From NCBI GenBank assembly GCA_946807835.1, contig OX327704.1:5394001-5458000 (forward strand): DNA of 64,000 nt, read 5' to 3'. Below the pieces are notes generated by a model, which ran no database searches, had not been told where the DNA came from, and saw only the letters and a list, made by a program, of their open reading frames with translations. Below are positions 58,801 to 64,000 of the stretch, in pieces (position 1 is the first letter of the stretch; each line of letters opens with the position of its first letter). Source of the stretch: Ailanthus altissimus (Eukaryota > Streptophyta > Magnoliopsida > Sapindales > Simaroubaceae). The translations under genes and the position numbers were made by a program.

Positions 58801-59504
58801 GGTAGAAGTTATTTTTTTTATTTCTTACATTTATTTATTTAATTATAAAATAAATTTTTAAAAATAAATGCTTTAAGTTTTAACTTATCTGAGCAAGCTA
58901 AGTGTTTAAATTTTTCTTTAAATTTTTAATTTTATTATCGTGTCACATGCCCTATTAAAATTGTTCCACTTTAATTTCAGCAAGAGCAAGAATGTCAATG
59001 TACAAAAAAAAAAATTCTTTTCCGTCAAGTTAAACGCCATGAGATTAATAGATTAGGAGGAAATTAACTTTTTTAAAACTCATGGAATAAAATTGAAATT
59101 GAACCCAAACTCCAAGGATAAGGTTGTCCTTATACCAAATTCTAATTTTGTCACTTACACTTTTACCCTTTATCTTTCGCTTGGCTTTGGATTTAATAAG
59201 AATATTCACTCCTCCTTAATTAAGTATTATGTTAAACTCTACCAATGTAATAGAGATAAGGATAATTTAGTTCTTCGAATTTGGTTCATTACTCAAATTT
59301 GTTCCTCTTATTTTAAATTATTTTTGTCCTAATCCGTTAGGATATTGCTATTAGTTAAATCGTAACTCAATAGAAAAATATTTATATACACTAACACATT
59401 CAAATAATCACTGGTTATTAATTAAACAAACAAATAAAATAGCCTCTACCACTGTCGCCAGCGACGATAGGCTATCACCGACCACTAACCTCTGATAACA
59501 AAAA
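58801..59504. other. AT-rich stretch without recognised features
   Basis: An open frame at 59,093-59,332 has no motif. Nothing else seen. Confidence 0.5.
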
Positions 59505-59640
59505 TATCAAAATTTATTTTATTGAACTTCATTTTTTCTGATCTACACAATAGTGGAATCATTTTTTTTAAAAAAAATATTGTCAAATACGATAAAAGGG
59601 TAGCAGCCACTGCCGCCCCATCAATCATTACAACCTTATT
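59505..59640. repeat. Second fragment of the hairpin-element family
   Basis: 'ctgatctacacaatagtgga', 'aatacgataaaagggtag' and 'cactgccgcccc' match the reverse complement of the right arm at 58,600-58,720 ('ctaatctacacaatggtagg', 'aatacgataaaaaatg'). Confidence 0.6.
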
Positions 59641-59751
59641 ACTTTAACAAAAAAAAAATTATATCTTATTTATCCACTAATCTTACTTTATCAATCACAA
59701 TCTTAATGAATCTTTATTACCACAATAAAAATTCTCTCTTACTAATCACAT

Positions 59752-60610
59752 TGTTAGAATTGGTGATTCAACAATTATGTATGGGCATGAACTGAGATGA
59801 ATACTAAGCAAAAAGTCAATAAGAATTCTAGTACGTAAAGGTTGTATGAGAAATGAGCAAAAAAAAACTAGAAGCATGAACTGTTCACATGAGTACTATT
59901 TAATGGGATATTATTTATGCAACAACTGTTTACATGAGTACTGTTCACGCAACAACTTATGTGTATTTTATGTTTTAGATCAACTGATTTTCTTAAGTAG
60001 GATTTGGACTCCTATAAGTAAGGACTCTTTTTTCAATTAGGTTTAGATTTTCTTAGGCATTTTTAAACATTGTATAAACCCTTGTAATCCTTTAAAATAA
60101 CTTAAGCATCTAAAGTATCAATATGTAAACATAAAAGAGAATAGAGGAGTTAGGTAGCACTAAATGCGTGTTGCACTATGGTGTAAATTTTTAGGGTGTC
60201 TTTGTTCTTGTGTGAACAAAAGGAGCATCAAAATTGATCATTTTGAGAAGGCTCGGGCTATTCTTGTATTCTTTGGGTTAAATCTCTTATGGAGTATGGA
60301 AGATACTAAGAGGTTTATAAAATCGTGGTTATCTAAGAGGTACATAGAGGTCTAAAAGTTGAAATACTAAGAGGTTTTAAGATCATAGTAATCTATGAGA
60401 TACTTAGTTATTTAATTAATAAAGGAAGCTAGATCATGGATCCCCCTGTGGACGTAAGCTTTGTCGAATCACGTATATCTTGTATCTTGTTGTTTATTTT
60501 TTTTTTATCTTTATTAGTGTGTTGGCATTTTATGTTCTTAATTATTTGTGAGTTAAGTTTCTGTATGCACATAGATTTATTTAGAGTGCACGCTAAAAAA
60601 ATTCCTGACA
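59752..60610 (+). mobile_element. Copia LTR of a second type
   Basis: Starts TGTTAGAATTGGTGATTCAA and ends AAAAATTCCTGACA, 859 bp with canonical TG/CA ends. It is followed by a PBS-like sequence. The left flank is CACAT; no matching duplication stands right of the end, as expected if this is the 5' LTR of an element whose remainder is lost. A TATA-like 'tgtataaaccc' lies at 60,072. Confidence 0.55.
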
Positions 60611-60613
60611 AAA

Positions 60614-60625
60614 GGGTATCATCGT
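60614..60625 (+). promoter_or_regulatory. Candidate primer-binding site
   Basis: GGGTATCATCGT three bases behind the LTR end; its GGTATCA core matches the initiator-Met PBS of Copia elements, and the rest differs. Confidence 0.4.
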
Positions 60626-61350
60626 AAAGGTTAATCTTATAAAGAGATTAGTATTATAACTAATTTCCTGTAATACACATATTTAGTAGCATCAAAATCT
60701 TTCATTTAACATGAAATTAAATACTATGATAGTTTTATATAAATTACAAAGCTCATTAAATTTAGTATAATCTTGTTTTCCTTTTTACTTATCGTAAATT
60801 TGAGTTTGTTAGAAAAGAAAAATGTGTGTATGCAATATTGCAATTTCAAACATCTGTTATGATTATTAAATAATATTATAATGTTTGAAAAAAAATATAC
60901 ATTATTTTTTTCAATAACATAATTGAATTCATGGTGATGGTGATTTATATATTTATTTGTTTTTTGGGTTGTTGTTTTGGTTATGTATAAGAACAAATGG
61001 GTATTGGGCATCCAAATGGATGAATGAAACTAACTGAACCCCATTGACTATCATTAAATGTGGTTGTTGTCTCTGCAATTTCTATACGCAACCAAAATTT
61101 CACTCCACATCCGTAATTATTTTGAAGTGCAGGATTGTTAAAGTAATAAATAACCTGGTGAGAACATGGTCGATCTACAAGGAAGTAGAATTAAAATTAC
61201 AAACTATAATAACTTTAAAGACAATTAATATAGTATAAGATGTTTGCTAATATTAATTCAATTAACCAATTCAAATAAAAGCTAAGGTTATGGGGGATCC
61301 ACTCTTAGCATAATAAGTAAGAATATATTTAACTCTTTTTATAACTCAAT
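60626..61350. other. No recognised feature
   Basis: AT-rich. No Copia gag follows the PBS. Short open frames at 60,724-61,011 (minus) and 61,044-61,238 (plus) show no motif. Confidence 0.5.
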
Positions 61351-62518
61351 TGGAATCCTCACACAAAGGAGGTTCCAACTAGAAAATAAAACAATTAAAG
61401 TTCATCATCATTTATATATTAATTCGTATTTATTTCTTTCAATTATTATACATGAAATCTTATAAATTGGTTCAAATATTTATTATGTCAATATTTATAT
61501 TTGTCTACAATAAATCAAGACTCTCATTTTATAAGAAAAGAGTATATACGCCAAATCTTGTAAATGGTTTCAAAAATTTATTGTGCCAAGTATAAAGTTT
61601 TTCAATAATAAATCAAGATACACCACTTAGAAGAAAAGATATTAATATTACAAATAAAATATATACATCATTTATAAATTTGCATAACTTAATAATAAAA
61701 TATTAAATTCATGAATAAGAGTTAAGTATTACATTGCCAAGAGTTTCACCCTTTCACCTTAGCATAAAGAAAATTGCTTTAACATAATCAAACTAAAGAA
61801 AAAGAAAAGAAATGAAAGAAGAGATAACATGATTTTACAATAGTAAACAAGAGGAATAATATTACAAAGAGATAATACAAAAGACAAGTATTTTGTACGA
61901 AATCTAGTTCTCTAATTACATATTTTGGGCATAAACATGCTACCTATTTATAGAAAAATATGGATAAATCGAGACAAATAAAGAAGGAACCACGTGAATA
62001 ATAAAAGTCAAGAATGGTGGCAAATAATTTACATTGATTATTATTAATGTACCCATTTGCTTATCTAATTTGGAATTGATGTGGTCCGAATTAGCTGTCA
62101 CTTAAAACACTAAAATTGTAAATAAGTCTCTTATCTTTTTAAATTGAGTTGTCTCATACGTATTAGATATGTATTTCTATAGTTATGGGCCAAATACTGA
62201 TGACTGTTCAGATTGGGTCTGTATTGCAAATCAATTCTATTTTAGGCCAATTTCACCTTCTAAATACTCGAATTTCGAATATCGTGTGAAATAAAATATG
62301 TTAGCCCATTGAGTCAACTTTTTACAGGATCAAGAATCACTCCAATTGAATTCCGAGGTAGAAATTTATGCCTATTTTACCATACCTACCACAAAATAGT
62401 TAAAAGCTAATTAGGTACAATATTATAAATATACTTAAGTTAGGGAGGTTAAAGACACTAATAATACAAAATAATGATATAAAACCCTTATTAAATATGT
62501 AATTTCAAGTGTTCATCA
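61351..62518 (-). mobile_element. LTR of a minus-strand Athila-type element (left edge uncertain)
   Basis: On the minus strand it starts TGATGAACACTTG at 62,518, directly after a G-rich polypurine tract. The start resembles TGATGAGC and TGATAAGC of the other Athila-type LTRs in the window. A TATA box lies about 570 bp in. The 3' end of the LTR could not be placed; it lies left of the TATA box, somewhere between 61,000 and 61,900. Confidence 0.55.
61943..61953 (-). promoter_or_regulatory. LTR TATA box
   Basis: The minus strand reads CTATAAATAGG, an excellent plant TATA box at the expected place in the LTR. Confidence 0.6.
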
Positions 62519-62530
62519 CACCCCCCAACC
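62519..62530 (-). promoter_or_regulatory. Polypurine tract
   Basis: The minus strand reads GGTTGGGGGGTG just before the LTR start TGATGAAC. Confidence 0.65.
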
Positions 62531-64000
62531 AGCTTATTACTAATTCCTAGCAATTCAAGCATAAATAAAATTTGAATACTACCTAGGTATTTCAAACAAA
62601 ACATCAGTTAAAGATCACAATTGCTATAAAGGTTATTTCAATCATAACTTTCAAAATTGTGTGTGTGAATTAAGCCAAAGCTTTCTTACCACAAGCCACA
62701 ACATATATAGCCTAAAAAAAAATTTCAAGTAAAGCCTCAACTCCATATCCTCACAGGTGAATAACTGTTTAATGGGTTAAGATTTTACTCATGGAGTTGG
62801 AACACAGATAATCGCTCAAGAAAATGTTACATTTAAGGATAGATAGACAAACTAACATTGATCCAAAGATAGAAAAATCAATTATTTAGATTCAAGCCAT
62901 TCTTTCCACATGCTCGCTTTAAGACTTTAATTATTTTATGTGAATCTTACGAATAAAGTGTCTAGTGATGAAATTGATTCCTAATGACTTTTGTCTTCTA
63001 GAATATAACGAAGACTTTATTGAACTGAATTGACTTCTTTTTTTATATATATACCTTCTTTTTTTTTTTTGCTTTTTTTCGTGTTTTTTTTAAGACATAA
63101 AGAATCATTACAAAATAAGAATAATTTCTCACCTTAATAATTTTTTTTCATCCTTCAGCTAAGCAACCAAATCATTCCTCATCTCAAATAATGTTATTCC
63201 AAACACAAATTAACTATTTCAAAAGATCAATGAAAGTTTGTAAGCTGTTATCTCAAACCTCTCCATTCACTCACAAAATATATGTGAGTTTAGAAAAGAA
63301 TATATATACTTAAATATAGAAATTCTCTTGGCTACATATATTGAATCATCCATCTTACCACAAGGCTTAGTATTATGCTCAAGAAATAATTTCGGAAGTT
63401 ATTATTTAGTAACCTAGATAGAAAAATTGATTTAAACTAAATAATTTTGAAATCATACCTCGATAATAAAGCAAACATATTTACACAAGAGTTATCAAAA
63501 ACTTAAGCAACAAGCAAAAATATGTAAAATGCATTAACAATAAACCAATTAGAATGTATTTCAAAAGTTCAGTAATGTACTCTTTACTCTATCATTCTAT
63601 AACTAGAATGCGTCTCAAGAATGCACAAATAAACTTTTTACTCACACCATTCATGATGAAATTTTTTCTTAGTGAACAAAATGATAACAAAAAAATAAAT
63701 AACACTAACATTATATATCAACTATCATTCCCCCAACTAGATTAAGACATTATCCTCAATGTCAAAACATAGAAAGAGTAAATTATAGAAGATATCACCT
63801 GAAACATCGTTTATTAGAAATTAAACCTGCAACAAAATAAAACAAGTTACACAAAATGTTTAAAAATACATAAAAGTAGATAGGCTACAGACGAAGCGTC
63901 AAATCTATCTTGCGTTTCTTTTCACTGTCATCAATATACTAATCTATCTGACTCATTGTTGAATCAGATAGAGGTGTAAAAGCTCGTAGTTCATTGAGTA
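62531..64000 (-). other. 3' non-coding region of the Athila-type element, continuing beyond the window
   Basis: No coding sequence. Near 63,730 the minus strand reads 'gacattgaggataatgtctt' and then 'tagttgggggaat', another copy of the 'ttgaggac...ttgggggt' phrase typical of the Athila 3' region. The polyprotein should lie right of the window. Confidence 0.5.

Noticed and set aside
60724..61011. 95-codon minus-strand frame rich in Asn, His and Ile
   Set aside because: Low-complexity AT-rich translation without motifs or gene context.
1..64000. A novel functional gene system, tRNA or rRNA genes, or organellar or bacterial insert
   Set aside because: Reading both strands gave only transposable-element relics and one small gene relic; no intact operon-like or multi-gene arrangement and no structured RNA gene was recognised by eye. 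A tRNAscan and Rfam run could still find short RNAs that I missed.

Overview
The window is a gene-poor, visibly AT-rich stretch of plant nuclear DNA, probably from a flowering plant and most likely a eudicot. Almost everything recognisable is a decayed transposable element: Ty1/Copia, Ty3/Gypsy of the Tat, Athila and chromovirus kinds, a TRIM, a CACTA DNA transposon and a hairpin element. I see no intact host protein gene, rRNA, tRNA or CRISPR array. Every long coding stretch is broken by stops and frameshifts. Many stops sit where the family has Trp, Gln or Arg, which is what C-to-T decay of methylated DNA produces. All family assignments come from reading translated motifs by eye.

Left third (1-13,550). 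The 3' end of a + strand Athila-type element (1-90) is followed by a truncated Copia-type LTR (91-1206). Next is a Tat-lineage Gypsy element on the minus strand: an extra ORF antisense to pol (1310-3847, + strand), a tandem array (4270-4665), then integrase, RNase H and reverse transcriptase (4803-10,257). A 2,070-bp solo LTR (6442-8511) with target duplication AGACT splits the RNase H. Another LTR fragment (10,258-11,495) and AT-rich DNA follow.

Middle (13,551-37,400). A Copia element (13,551-25,797) has target duplication ATTTT. Its 3' LTR carries about 3.8 kb that the 5' LTR lacks, including a nested Athila-type solo LTR (22,678-24,972, target duplication TTAGA). A chromovirus-like gag-protease relic follows. 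A second Tat element (minus strand) is interrupted by a 509-bp TRIM (28,702-29,210) and by two Copia-type LTRs in tail-to-tail orientation (29,865-34,028). A third Tat element (+ strand) keeps an LTR promoter, PBS, tandem array and antisense ORF but no pol.

Right third (37,400-64,000). A CACTA transposon relic with an internal inversion (38,690-45,836) holds a 5.5-kb Copia element (39,985-45,440, minus strand). An internally deleted Athila element (45,837-57,430, minus strand) has in its 3' LTR a Copia-type solo LTR (46,527-51,840, target duplication CATAT), which itself holds a Tekay/Del-like solo LTR (48,808-51,594, target duplication CTAAC). To the right are a small spliced gene relic (57,431-58,198), a long inverted-repeat element (58,200-58,800), a Copia LTR with adjacent PBS (59,752-60,625), and the 3' LTR and 3' region of another Athila-type element running off the window.

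Eight LTR copies belong to one Copia-type family whose 5' end carries GTGCTTACGTG, or match its interior where that end is lost. Only one pair still encloses coding sequence, so LTR-LTR recombination appears to have been frequent. The order of nesting can be read directly from the target duplications.
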